9,653 nt of DNA, taken from contig JBMNSO010000065.1 of assembly GCA_050945235.1 (NCBI GenBank), positions 1 through 9,653 on the forward strand, read 5' to 3'. Origin of the DNA: DUOD01 sp050945235. Lineage in GTDB: Bacteria > Bacillota > Clostridia > DUOD01. Shown here in pieces: positions 1 to 6,995 of this stretch. The notes under the pieces were generated by a model. That model did not search any database and was not told where the DNA came from. It was given only the letters and a program-made list of their open reading frames with translations. Position numbers and translations under genes: made by a program. The stretch's first letter is position 1. Each line of letters opens with the position of its first letter.

Positions 1-178
1 TTTTACAGGACCTTTTTATGGTATCATGGACTCCCTGCCTACTTATATTCATTAACTCAGATATTTCAGCCAAGGAAAAATCGTTATTGTAGTACATGTC
101 TAAAATATTTCTCTGGTGTTCTGTTAACAGGCTTCCGTAAAAATCTAACAATAAACCGACTTTAACAACCTCTTCCAT
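1..178 (-). CDS. ylxM: YlxM family helix-turn-helix protein, N-terminal part (runs off the window)
   Basis: The first 59 codons are visible, starting at ATG 178, and the gene continues past position 1. The protein begins MEEVVKVGLLLDFYGSLL and then has TEHQRNILDMYY, SLAEISELMNISRQGVHDTIKR. This is the hallmark of the YlxM/P13-like family: an amphipathic N-terminal helix followed by a sigma-70 region-4-like helix-turn-helix (about residues 20-57). Family members are encoded just upstream of ffh (the SRP GTPase) in Firmicutes and are thought to act on or with the SRP pathway; the molecular role is not well settled. Its position after ftsY, the SRP receptor gene, fits. An AAGG (188-185) lies 6 nt before the ATG and a better TAGGAG (198-193) lies 14 nt before it, so the ribosome binding site is not ideal. 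It appears to be transcribed from its own promoter at 291-263. Identity is confident; the C-terminus cannot be judged. Confidence 0.93.
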   Translation of the reverse strand, partial: MEEVVKVGLLLDFYGSLLTEHQRNILDMYYNNDFSLAEISELMNISRQGVHDTIKRSCK

Positions 179-222
179 ATAATACCTTAATACTCCTACA
201 TAGTTTAATATTGACACAATAC

Positions 223-268
223 TATAATAAGCACTGTAAAGGATATATCCTTTACAGTGCTTATTATA
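223..268. repeat. Perfect 46-bp palindrome at the ylxM promoter
   Basis: Two 23-bp arms (223-245 and 246-268) are exact reverse complements with no spacer; the centre reads GGATATATCC. On the minus strand its upstream edge is exactly the -10 box TATAAT, and the predicted start of transcription falls inside it. The transcript would therefore open with a hairpin (UGUAAAGGA stem, UAUA loop). It could be a repressor operator, a 5' stabilising hairpin, or a weak terminator for read-through from ftsY. No U-run follows on either strand, so I do not call it an intrinsic terminator. The palindrome itself is certain; its function is inference. Confidence 0.95.
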
Positions 269-291
269 CAAATAGTATTCTCCTTTGTCAA
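263..291 (-). promoter_or_regulatory. Consensus sigma-A promoter upstream of ylxM
   Basis: On the minus strand TTGACA (291-286) is followed by a 17-nt spacer and TATAAT (268-263). Both hexamers match the consensus at all six positions and the spacing is optimal. Predicted transcription start is near 256, giving a leader of about 78 nt before the ylxM ATG at 178. The promoter separates ylxM, and presumably ffh and later genes, from ftsY transcription. The start site is inferred from distance alone. Confidence 0.8.
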
Positions 292-489
292 CACTAACTC
301 TATTAATATATGACAAAAGGTCACAACAGTTTATTATAAAACCCTTCCCCACAGACTTCCAGTTGATACTACCGGTATTTTGTAGAATTTATAAGCTTCA
401 ATTCCAACATCAATAACTGGATATATTAAGCCCATTGCACAAAAGAAAATATCCTCGGTAGGGTTAACCGTACAATACTTGTTTTTTCA
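269..489 (-). other. Non-coding gap after ftsY with a 50-codon open stretch
   Basis: Together with the palindrome this makes a 311-nt gap (179-489) between ftsY and ylxM. Directly after the tandem TAA-TGA stops of ftsY, the same frame stays open for 50 codons and ends at TAA 336-334. Within it an ATG at 435 would give 33 residues (MGLIYPVIDVGIEAYKFYKI and onward). No Shine-Dalgarno sequence sits at a usable distance from that ATG, and the upstream part has no ATG, GTG or TTG in frame. No terminator with a T-run follows ftsY. I therefore describe the region as non-coding, with a small gene as an unlikely alternative. Confidence 0.5.
282..320. repeat. Inverted repeat across the ylxM -35 box
   Basis: CCTTTGTCA (282-290) and TGACAAAAGG (311-320) are inverted copies apart from one extra A in the second, with about 20 nt between them. 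The left arm overlaps the -35 hexamer TTGACA at 291-286. A protein bound to such a site would be placed to affect the ylxM promoter. No known operator consensus was recognised, and short arms in A+T-rich DNA can arise by chance. Confidence 0.4.
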
Positions 490-1419
490 TTAACTGAACA
501 GCGCTTCTACAAAGTTCTTGGCATCAAAGGGTTGTAAGTCTTCCACCCTCTCGCCGGTACCAACCATCCTTACCGGAATGCCCAATTCAGAATTTATCGC
601 AATGACAATTCCGCCTTTGGCCGTACCATCCAGTTTGGTTAGTAATATGCCCGATATATCGACCGCATCTTTAAAGGTCTTAGCCTGGGAAATAGCGTTT
701 TGCCCGGTGGTGGCATCCAATACCAATAACACTTCCTTGTCCGCTTCCGGCCATTCTTTGTCAATGATTCTGTTAATCTTTTTTAGTTCCTCCATTAGGT
801 TCTTCTTATTATGCAACCGTCCGGCTGTATCGCATATTAAAACATCAACCTTCCTAGATTTTGATGCCTGTATGGCGTCGAAGACTACCGCACCGGGATC
901 GGAACCGTGACTATGCTTAATGACCTCCGCTCCTACCCTTTGACCCCATACCTCCAGTTGTTCTATAGCAGCAGCCCTGAAGGTATCCCCCGCCGCAAGC
1001 AATACCTTCTTCCCATCGCCCTTATATAAATTGGCCAGTTTGCCTATGGTGGTTGTTTTCCCCACACCATTTACACCCACTATCAATAAAACCTTAGGGT
1101 ATTTTTCTTCCCAAGGGGTATCCCCACCGTCCCTCAATATATCCAGTACTTTCTCCTTGAGTAATCCCTTTACCAAATCCGGTTGGCCTATTTTTTTGCT
1201 CTTAACTTCCTTTCTTATATCTTCAACCAGACTTAATGTAGTCTGCACACCAACATCAGCTGTCATTAAAATCTCTTCCAGCTCCTCGAAAAACTCTTCA
1301 TCTATGTTTTTATAATAACCGACCAATTGCTCTATTCTATCGGTAATACCCGTTCTGGTCTTGCTCAAACTCTTCTTAAGCTTGTCGAATATTTCAACCT
1401 TTTTAAAAAAACCCTTCAT
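490..1419 (-). CDS. ftsY: Signal recognition particle receptor FtsY (SRP GTPase)
   Basis: A 309-residue FtsY. It docks the SRP-ribosome-nascent-chain complex at the membrane; its GTPase pairs with that of Ffh, and hydrolysis releases the nascent chain to the Sec translocon. The helical N domain covers about residues 20-95 (EEFFEELEEILMTADVGV). The G domain shows the P-loop GVNGVGKT (115-122), DTFRAAA (145-151), DTAGR (197-201), TKLDGTAKGG (261-270) and the closing GTGE (287-290). The acidic A domain of E. coli FtsY is absent; a short basic amphipathic start (MKGFFKKVEIFDKLKKSL) presumably contacts lipid, as is usual in Firmicutes. The ATG at 1419 has GAAAGG about 9 nt upstream. It lies 23 nt after smc and is probably cotranscribed with it. 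Tandem stops TAA-TGA end the gene. Length and motifs are intact. Confidence 0.98.
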   Translation of the reverse strand: MKGFFKKVEIFDKLKKSLSKTRTGITDRIEQLVGYYKNIDEEFFEELEEILMTADVGVQTTLSLVEDIRKEVKSKKIGQPDLVKGLLKEKVLDILRDGGDTPWEEKYPKVLLIVGVNGVGKTTTIGKLANLYKGDGKKVLLAAGDTFRAAAIEQLEVWGQRVGAEVIKHSHGSDPGAVVFDAIQASKSRKVDVLICDTAGRLHNKKNLMEELKKINRIIDKEWPEADKEVLLVLDATTGQNAISQAKTFKDAVDISGILLTKLDGTAKGGIVIAINSELGIPVRMVGTGERVEDLQPFDAKNFVEALFS

Positions 1420-1442
1420 TTATATCTACCTTTCTTCTAAAT

Positions 1443-4400
1443 TTAGCTCACCTTTTCTTGCAATTTAACAGAAACCATCTTTGTTACTCCCTTTTCTTCC
1501 ATTGCCATACCATAAAGGTTGTTAGATACCTCCATGGTCCCCTTTCTATGGGTTATCAAAATAAATTGGGTAGTACCGGAATATTGGGTTAGGTACCTGG
1601 CGAAATTATCCACATTAGTATCATCAAGGGCAGCATCTATTTCATCCAATATACAGAAAGGAGTAGGCCGCAGTTTTAATATTGCGAAGAGTATTGCAAT
1701 TGCAGTCAAGGCCTTTTCCCCGCCGGACAATAACGATATATTTTGAAGTCTCTTGCCCGGCGGTTGGACAATAATGTCTATGCCCGACTCCAGTACATTG
1801 CCTTCATCTGTTAACACCAATTGCGCCTGTCCACCGTTAAATAATGCTTTAAAGGTATCCGAAAAGTTCTTATTTATCTGTTCAAACTGCTCCTTAAACT
1901 GTTTTTCCATAGTGGCTGTTATATCCCGTATTACTCCCTTTAGGTTGTTCTTTGCGTTCACCAAATCCCCGCGTTGTTCCGTCATATACTTGAGCCTGTC
2001 TTCTACCCTTTGATGCTCCTGTATTGCATTCATGTTAACCGGCCCTAGATCCTTTATCCTGGCCTTTAAAACCTCCACTTCCTTTTTAGCGTGAGACATA
2101 TCAATTTTTTCATCTTCCAATTCCTTGGCCTTATTTATGGACAGTTCATAATGTTCCCATAAATTGTTTATTACATTCTCACACTCGACTTGACATCGGT
2201 TAAAATCCATGCTGACCCTATGGTGTTTTTCCCTTAATTGCTCATATTGCTTGGCCATGCCGGTGACCATAATTTCCAGGTCCTTTAATTTATTGTATTG
2301 TTCTAACTTTTGCTTATTAAGATCATCGATTTCCTTTGTTTGTTGATCCTTTTTGTTTTCTAAGGCCCTTATATCCCTTAGTAAATCATTCAATTCCGTT
2401 TCAAGCTGTTTGGCCTGTCCCTCGCACCGGTTTATTTCCTGCAATCTTAATTCGATACTGTCTTTAGCCTGGGTTCTCATCCTTTTTATTTTTAAAATCT
2501 GCTGGTTGTATCCCTGTTCTTCCTTTTGTAATGATGAAAAATATATTTTTGTATCCATTAACAACTTGCTTTTTTCTTCCTTCAAGGCTACCAGCTTAAG
2601 GTATCCATCCTCATCTGACTGTATAGTATTTTTAAAGTCGGCCTCCTCACTACCCAGCTTTTTTTGTTCATCCTCTAATGACGAAATCATTCTCTCTATT
2701 TCCACTCTATCATTGGTTAAATGGTCGTATTCCGCCCTGTGTTGTTTAATAGTTTCGTCTATCTTTTGTAAATTATTCCCGGCATTTTCTATACCGGTTT
2801 TGCAGGCCTGTATCCTTAAATGTGCATCATGTATGTCATTATCGATATTTGACAGGGTTTCTTTGATATTATTTATTTCCCTAATATATATATTCTGGGT
2901 CTCCACCAAGCGGTTTAGTTCTTCTGTTAAAACCGTCACAGACTTTTCAAGCATCTTTATTTCCGCTTTTCTATTAATCAGCCCGTTTTCCCTGTTATAG
3001 GCACCACCGGTCATAGAACCACCAGGGTTTATAATATCCCCGTCTATGGTCACTATTTTAAAGGAATAATTAAACATTCGTGCCATTTTAATTCCATTAT
3101 CCAAATTATCAACCACAACCACACTGCCCAATAAATATTCCACTATATTCCTATATTTGCTATCGCATCCCACTAAATTACTGGCAATATCGATAAAACC
3201 CGGGAAGCTTTTAATCTTTGCTATATCTATCCCCAGCTTTCTAGGCCTTATGCTGCTCATTGGTAAAAAAGTAGCCCTGCCATATCCCTTATTTTTTAAA
3301 TAATCAATAACATATTTTGCATCATCCTCATTTTCAGTGACGATGTTTTGCAATGCAAAACCCAAAGCCGTTTCGACTGCCCTTTCATGTCCAGCAGCCA
3401 CTTCAATCAATTGTGCAACCACACCACATATTCTCCGGCCCAAATTATTATCAACCTTAATATCCTTTAGAATATTTTTTATGCATTTACTGAAGCCTTC
3501 ATAATTCTTTTCAAGTTCCATGAGAAATCTTTGTCTTGCGCTTTGCTCTTTAATGACACCATCCTTTTCCTTTATCAGATTATTAAGGTCGTCCAATTCT
3601 TGGTTTTTTTTATTCAGGTACTGTCTTTTTTTATCCTTTTCCCCTACCAAAGCTTGATAATTAGCTACCCATTTATCCAGCTCCCGTTTCTCCCTTTCTT
3701 GAGAATGGCCAAGACTATCCCTCTCCTGATAGGCCCTTTCAAGGTTATCCTTGAGCTGCCTGAGCCGGGAGGTTATATTGTCATGCATTACATTATAACT
3801 CTTTATCCGGGCCCTGTTCTCTGCCATGGAGTTTAGAATTTCAATTACCCTGTTCTTTCTTTGGGTCATTGTTTGTTCGTGATGGGCAATATCCTTTTCC
3901 AGGATGTCTAGTTGGTTCTGCAACTCCTTTATCATATCTTCCTTGGCTTTTATCTCGCCGCCAAGCTGCCTGGCTTTGTCAGTCAACTGATGGTATTCGA
4001 TTTCATCCCTTGAGAGACTGTTTTTAAAATCTGTAACCTCTCTATTCAGTCTGTCCCTTTCAGTTGATAGGTGGTTTTGCCTTTCCTTTATAATATTTAT
4101 TTTCCCCTTCTTCCTTTCCAATTCCGTCATTATATCGTACATAGACTGCTGCAATTCCGATATACTATCCTGGGTCTTCGCCAATCTCTCTTTATATGTA
4201 TCATACTCCATATTAACCCTATCAAGCTCTTGCTTCTTTTGAGATACATCATTGTCCAATCCCTTAAGCCTTTCATTCAGTTCCACAGCCCTTTTATCGA
4301 TCCTGTGATACATTTTAAGATACAAATTCACTTCTAATACCCTTAACCGTCCCTTTAGCCGGGAAAATTGCTCAGCAACCAGTTTTTGCTCCTTTAACGG

Positions 4401-5009
4401 CCCTAACTGGCTTTCTAATTCGTTTATTATATCATCTATCCGGGTGAGATCGTTATCGGTTTGATTCAACTTCTTGGTAGCTTCTGATTTTCTTGCCTTA
4501 TACTTTGCAATGCCGGCGGCTTCTTCAAATATTCCCCTTCTGTCTTCGGACTTTGTACTTAATACCTCATCTATTTTTCCCTGACCTATAATTGAATATC
4601 CTTCTTTGCCAATCCCGGTATCTAGAAACAGTTCAATTATATCCTTTAATCTACACAATACCTTGTTCATATAATATTCGCTTTCACCGGAACGATATAT
4701 TTTTCTTGATATTTCTATTTCAGAAAAATCTATCGGTAAAGTGCCGTCACTGTTATCAATTAATAAGGATACCTGGGCATAACCCAAGGGTTTCCTTTTT
4801 TCGCTCCCGGAAAATATAATATCCTCCATCCTACTGCCCCGCAGTATCCTGGCACTTTGTTCGCCTAGCACCCACCTAACGGCATCGGCTAGATTGCTTT
4901 TTCCGCTGCCATTGGGCCCGACTATCGAAGTTATTCCCCTGTCAAATATAAATTCAGTTTTCTCGGCAAAGGATTTAAAACCTATTATTTCAATCTTTTT
5001 TAAATACAT
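1443..5009 (-). CDS. smc: Chromosome segregation/condensation ATPase SMC
   Basis: A full-length bacterial Smc of 1188 residues, the core of the Smc-ScpAB complex that organises and separates chromosomes. The N-terminal head has MYLKKIEIIGFKSFAEKTEF and Walker A GPNGSGKS (31-38), then the family block GYSIIGQGKIDEVL (about 138-151). Charged heptad coiled coil (about 165-515) leads to the hinge (about 519-668, with GGSMTGGAYNRENGLI at its end), then the returning coil to about 1000. The C-terminal head has the signature LSGGEKALTAIA (from 1094), Walker B FCILDEIDAALDDTN (DE at 1122-1123) and a switch-like ITHRKGTME. The same frame opens at GTG 5024, five codons earlier. I prefer ATG 5009 because family members begin MYLKKIEI and the GGGGTGGG stretch sits about 10 nt before it, whereas the GTG has no spaced site. 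It follows the radical SAM gene by 39 nt and precedes ftsY by 23 nt. Confidence 0.98.
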   Translation of the reverse strand: MYLKKIEIIGFKSFAEKTEFIFDRGITSIVGPNGSGKSNLADAVRWVLGEQSARILRGSRMEDIIFSGSEKRKPLGYAQVSLLIDNSDGTLPIDFSEIEISRKIYRSGESEYYMNKVLCRLKDIIELFLDTGIGKEGYSIIGQGKIDEVLSTKSEDRRGIFEEAAGIAKYKARKSEATKKLNQTDNDLTRIDDIINELESQLGPLKEQKLVAEQFSRLKGRLRVLEVNLYLKMYHRIDKRAVELNERLKGLDNDVSQKKQELDRVNMEYDTYKERLAKTQDSISELQQSMYDIMTELERKKGKINIIKERQNHLSTERDRLNREVTDFKNSLSRDEIEYHQLTDKARQLGGEIKAKEDMIKELQNQLDILEKDIAHHEQTMTQRKNRVIEILNSMAENRARIKSYNVMHDNITSRLRQLKDNLERAYQERDSLGHSQEREKRELDKWVANYQALVGEKDKKRQYLNKKNQELDDLNNLIKEKDGVIKEQSARQRFLMELEKNYEGFSKCIKNILKDIKVDNNLGRRICGVVAQLIEVAAGHERAVETALGFALQNIVTENEDDAKYVIDYLKNKGYGRATFLPMSSIRPRKLGIDIAKIKSFPGFIDIASNLVGCDSKYRNIVEYLLGSVVVVDNLDNGIKMARMFNYSFKIVTIDGDIINPGGSMTGGAYNRENGLINRKAEIKMLEKSVTVLTEELNRLVETQNIYIREINNIKETLSNIDNDIHDAHLRIQACKTGIENAGNNLQKIDETIKQHRAEYDHLTNDRVEIERMISSLEDEQKKLGSEEADFKNTIQSDEDGYLKLVALKEEKSKLLMDTKIYFSSLQKEEQGYNQQILKIKRMRTQAKDSIELRLQEINRCEGQAKQLETELNDLLRDIRALENKKDQQTKEIDDLNKQKLEQYNKLKDLEIMVTGMAKQYEQLREKHHRVSMDFNRCQVECENVINNLWEHYELSINKAKELEDEKIDMSHAKKEVEVLKARIKDLGPVNMNAIQEHQRVEDRLKYMTEQRGDLVNAKNNLKGVIRDITATMEKQFKEQFEQINKNFSDTFKALFNGGQAQLVLTDEGNVLESGIDIIVQPPGKRLQNISLLSGGEKALTAIAILFAILKLRPTPFCILDEIDAALDDTNVDNFARYLTQYSGTTQFILITHRKGTMEVSNNLYGMAMEEKGVTKMVSVKLQEKVS

Positions 5010-5048
5010 TCCAAAACAACCCACCCCTATTATATAATCAAAACATGG

Positions 5049-6149
5049 TTAATTATTGTTGAGTAATGTAAGGGGACTGCCCATCTTTTTTATGTAATCG
5101 TCCTGGCTGATTATTTGTGACCATTTACCCCAAGATATCCTAACCATACCCTTCTCCATTTCACCATCCGGTATCACCTTTATTTCGCCGATGCCAAATT
5201 CTTTCGTTAAATATGTAATGTTCCTTTTTTTATTGCCAATAACTTTGGAAACATCCCTTGGGTTAGCGTGCACAAACATGGGACCACTTTCCTGGCCATG
5301 GCTTTTCAATGCAAGAGTCAGTATGTCTAAGTAAATACTGCTGATCACCAGCTCGCCAAAGGAAGGATAAACCGGCCCTGCCACCACATCCCTACCTAAG
5401 CTTATATTCTCTGCCGCCTGCAGTCCCATCCTGATAACAGGGATATCATGATGCTTAAATACCATGTATACTTTTTTACACAACTCCACAGCCCGGTCCA
5501 AAGTCAATGGCCTGTACAACCCTTGACGGTATAGTCTCTCCAGGTGTGTACCCTTCAGCACCAAAGTAGGATATATCCTTGCAAAATCGGGCTGCAGTTT
5601 TGACAGCGTCCATGCGGTATTGACGCTCTTATGGTCGGTATCACCGGGAAGGCCTATCATCATTTGCAGTCCAAGGCTAAAGCCCCACTCCTTTATCAAA
5701 GCCGCAGCCTTTTGTGTGTCTGCAGCAGTATGTCCCCTTTTGGAAGATTCAAGTACTCCGTCATCCATGGACTGCGCACCCAATTCAATGACCCTGACAT
5801 AGTTTTCCTTTAAAAGCCTTAAGATACCAGTGTCGATACTGTCCGGCCGGGTGGAAAGCCTTATACAGTTTATCCCGCCCTCTTCTATAAACTCCCTTGC
5901 GGCATATAAAATTTCCTTCTGTTTTTTTATGCTCAAAGCAGTAAAACTGCCGCCATAGAAGGCTATTTCTATATTACTCCTATCAACCGATGTATAAATA
6001 TCCAAATACTGCTTAATTCTTTCTTTTATATATTCTGCTGATACTGATTCACTGCTAACCGATGTAATCTTCCTTTGGTTGCAAAAAACGCAATCATTTG
6101 TGCAACCAAAATGAGGTATAAAAATAGGAATGATATATCTATTTTTCAT
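5049..6149 (-). CDS. Elp3-like radical SAM protein without acetyltransferase domain
   Basis: A 366-residue radical SAM protein. The cluster-binding motif CTNDCVFC supplies cysteines 16, 20 and 23 for a [4Fe-4S] cluster that cleaves S-adenosylmethionine. FYGGSFTAL (64-72) is the SAM-binding glycine motif, followed by ELGAQSMDDGVL (from 122), MMIGLPGDTD (from 163) and YPSFGELV (about 260-267). These blocks match the Elp3-like group (COG1243), but the protein ends after the C-terminal extension and has no GNAT domain, so it should not be equated with the tRNA-modifying Elp3. Its substrate is unknown to me. The frame opens with TTG at 6158, but ATG 6149 is better placed: GCGGGA lies 8 nt before it and related proteins begin near KxRYIIPIFIPHxGC. 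The start overlaps the end of rnc by 11 nt, which implies translational coupling. Family placement is confident, function is not. Confidence 0.9.
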   Translation of the reverse strand: MKNRYIIPIFIPHFGCTNDCVFCNQRKITSVSSESVSAEYIKERIKQYLDIYTSVDRSNIEIAFYGGSFTALSIKKQKEILYAAREFIEEGGINCIRLSTRPDSIDTGILRLLKENYVRVIELGAQSMDDGVLESSKRGHTAADTQKAAALIKEWGFSLGLQMMIGLPGDTDHKSVNTAWTLSKLQPDFARIYPTLVLKGTHLERLYRQGLYRPLTLDRAVELCKKVYMVFKHHDIPVIRMGLQAAENISLGRDVVAGPVYPSFGELVISSIYLDILTLALKSHGQESGPMFVHANPRDVSKVIGNKKRNITYLTKEFGIGEIKVIPDGEMEKGMVRISWGKWSQIISQDDYIKKMGSPLTLLNNN

Positions 6150-6858
6150 TTTTAACAATCCCGCTGTCCAATGCTTCCTTTGCAGCTGATTGCTCTGCTG
6201 CCTTTTTACTCCTACCCTTGCCCTTGCCCAGTATCCTGTTGCCCAGCATCACCTGGGTCTTAAATACTTTGTCATGGTCCGGACCAGTTTCACTTATTAC
6301 TTCATATGTTATATTTTCACTACTTCGGCCTTGTAATAATTCCTGCAATTCAGTTTTATAATCCCTATGGTATTCACCGGACATTACCCTGTCTATCACA
6401 CTGCTAAGAAGTTTTAGGACAAAGGCCTTTGAACTTTCAAAATTGCTGTCTATATAAACACCGCCTATTAATGCTTCTACAGCGTCGGCTATTATTGAGT
6501 CTCTGTTCCTGCCACCGGTATTTTCTTCGCCCTTGCCCAGTAAAAGATATTTTCCTATGTTTATCTGTCTGCCGCAATATGCCAAGGAAGGTTCGGCAAC
6601 AATCACTGCCCTCAACTTCGTTAATCTACCTTCAGATAAATGTTGGTACTTTTTAAACAGAAAATCGCTTATTATTACATTTAACACCGAATCCCCTAAA
6701 AACTCCAGCCTCTCGTTATAGCAAGTCCCGTCCTTCATTTCGTTGGCAAAGGAACTATGGGTCAAAGAAGTATTAAGTATATCAATATCCTTAAATGTAT
6801 ATCCAATCATATCTTGAATCTCTTCTAGTTTCCTTCGTCTATCAGCGGTAATTTTCAA
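6139..6858 (-). CDS. rnc: Ribonuclease III
   Basis: RNase III of 239 residues, which cleaves double-stranded RNA in rRNA processing and mRNA turnover. The catalytic domain carries the signature NERLEFLGDSVL (48-59), the downstream SEGRLTKLRA (E76) and IADAVEALIGG with D125 and E128, matching the metal-binding acidic residues of the family. A double-stranded RNA-binding domain follows (about 166-230: DYKTELQELLQ, then GRSKKAAEQSAAKEAL). The frame opens 14 codons further upstream at TTG 6900. I choose TTG 6858 because a GGAGG (6870-6866) lies exactly 7 nt before it and that site would otherwise be buried in the coding region. A -10-like TATAAT at 6897-6892 would also place transcription start downstream of the longer reading. 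The stop (TAG) lies inside the start of the radical SAM gene. Complete and ordinary apart from the TTG start. Confidence 0.97.
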   Translation of the reverse strand: MKITADRRRKLEEIQDMIGYTFKDIDILNTSLTHSSFANEMKDGTCYNERLEFLGDSVLNVIISDFLFKKYQHLSEGRLTKLRAVIVAEPSLAYCGRQINIGKYLLLGKGEENTGGRNRDSIIADAVEALIGGVYIDSNFESSKAFVLKLLSSVIDRVMSGEYHRDYKTELQELLQGRSSENITYEVISETGPDHDKVFKTQVMLGNRILGKGKGRSKKAAEQSAAKEALDSGIVKNEK

Positions 6859-6870
6859 GCTATAACCTCC
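6856..6870 (-). promoter_or_regulatory. Ribosome binding site deciding the rnc start
   Basis: On the minus strand GGAGG (6870-6866) is followed by TTATAGC and then TTG (6858-6856). The spacing of 7 nt is optimal, and no ATG or GTG lies near. This site selects the TTG start of rnc over the in-frame TTG at 6900. Confidence 0.85.
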
Positions 6871-6891
6871 ATATATTTGATTACATGATAT

Positions 6892-6897
6892 ATTATA
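6892..6897 (-). promoter_or_regulatory. Possible -10 box of an rnc promoter
   Basis: A perfect TATAAT on the minus strand lies between the fabF terminator and rnc, with a predicted start near 6885 and a leader of about 27 nt that would just contain the GGAGG. No recognisable -35 hexamer sits 16-18 nt upstream, where the sequence is A+T-rich. Since the operon upstream ends in a strong terminator, some promoter should lie here; this is the best candidate but a weak one. Confidence 0.4.
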
Positions 6898-6923
6898 CAA
6901 TATTTCTACCCAAAATTATTTAT

Positions 6924-6975
6924 AAAATAAAAAACCAGGCAAACTTTACAGTAAAATCTGGAAAGCTCGCCTGGT
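6924..6975 (-). terminator. Rho-independent terminator after fabF
   Basis: On the minus strand ACCAGGCGAGCTTT (6975-6962) pairs with AAAGTTTGCCTGGT (6947-6934). The result is a 14-bp stem with two G-U wobbles and a 14-nt loop, followed by TTTTTATTTT. It starts 20 nt after the fabF stop codon. It is a textbook intrinsic terminator closing the fatty acid operon and isolating rnc-smc-ftsY. The opposite strand has no T-run after the stem, so it works in one direction. Confidence 0.92.
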
Positions 6976-6995
6976 CCTTTGTCTTATCAAAGGGA

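Larger units (their letters stand above)
211..291. repeat. Extended imperfect inverted repeat flanking the palindrome
   Basis: Beyond the perfect palindrome the symmetry continues with gaps. Reading inward, the left side is TTGACA, C, AATAC, TATAATAAGC. The right side, read on the minus strand, is TTGACA, AAGGAG, AATAC, TATTTG, TATAATAAGC. Both flanks thus carry the same ordered blocks, but the left has a 6-nt gap between its two hexamers and the right has 17 nt. This looks like an inverted duplication of a promoter segment in which the left copy has lost spacer sequence. Only the right copy has functional promoter spacing. Confidence 0.8.

Noticed and set aside
211..228. A plus-strand promoter from TTGACA 211-216 and TATAAT 223-228
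   Set aside because: The spacer is only 6 nt, far too short for sigma-A RNA polymerase; it is better seen as the shortened mirror copy of the ylxM promoter.
223..268. The 46-bp palindrome as an intrinsic terminator of ftsY
   Set aside because: No T-run follows the hairpin on either strand and its top stem is A+T-rich. It also lies more than 200 nt beyond the ftsY stop and overlaps a promoter.
518..910. 130-codon plus-strand open frame opposite ftsY
   Set aside because: Lies fully within ftsY on the opposite strand with no recognisable motif; the FtsY GTPase motifs prove the minus-strand reading.
2353..3000. 215-codon plus-strand open frame opposite smc
   Set aside because: It is the antisense shadow of the smc coiled-coil region: composition is dominated by Ser, Phe, Leu and Ile, no domain is recognisable, and the sense frame is a complete Smc. 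The same holds for the other plus-strand frames opposite ftsY, smc, rnc, fabF and fabG.
5010..5024. GTG 5024 as the start of smc
   Set aside because: It adds five residues absent from family members, and the G-rich stretch directly abuts the GTG, whereas it is correctly spaced for ATG 5009.
5010..5048. A promoter for smc using TATAAT in the gap after the radical SAM gene
   Set aside because: A TATAAT is present on the minus strand, but the hexamer 17 nt upstream is AATAAT, with no real -35 similarity, and the gene is close enough to its neighbour to be cotranscribed.
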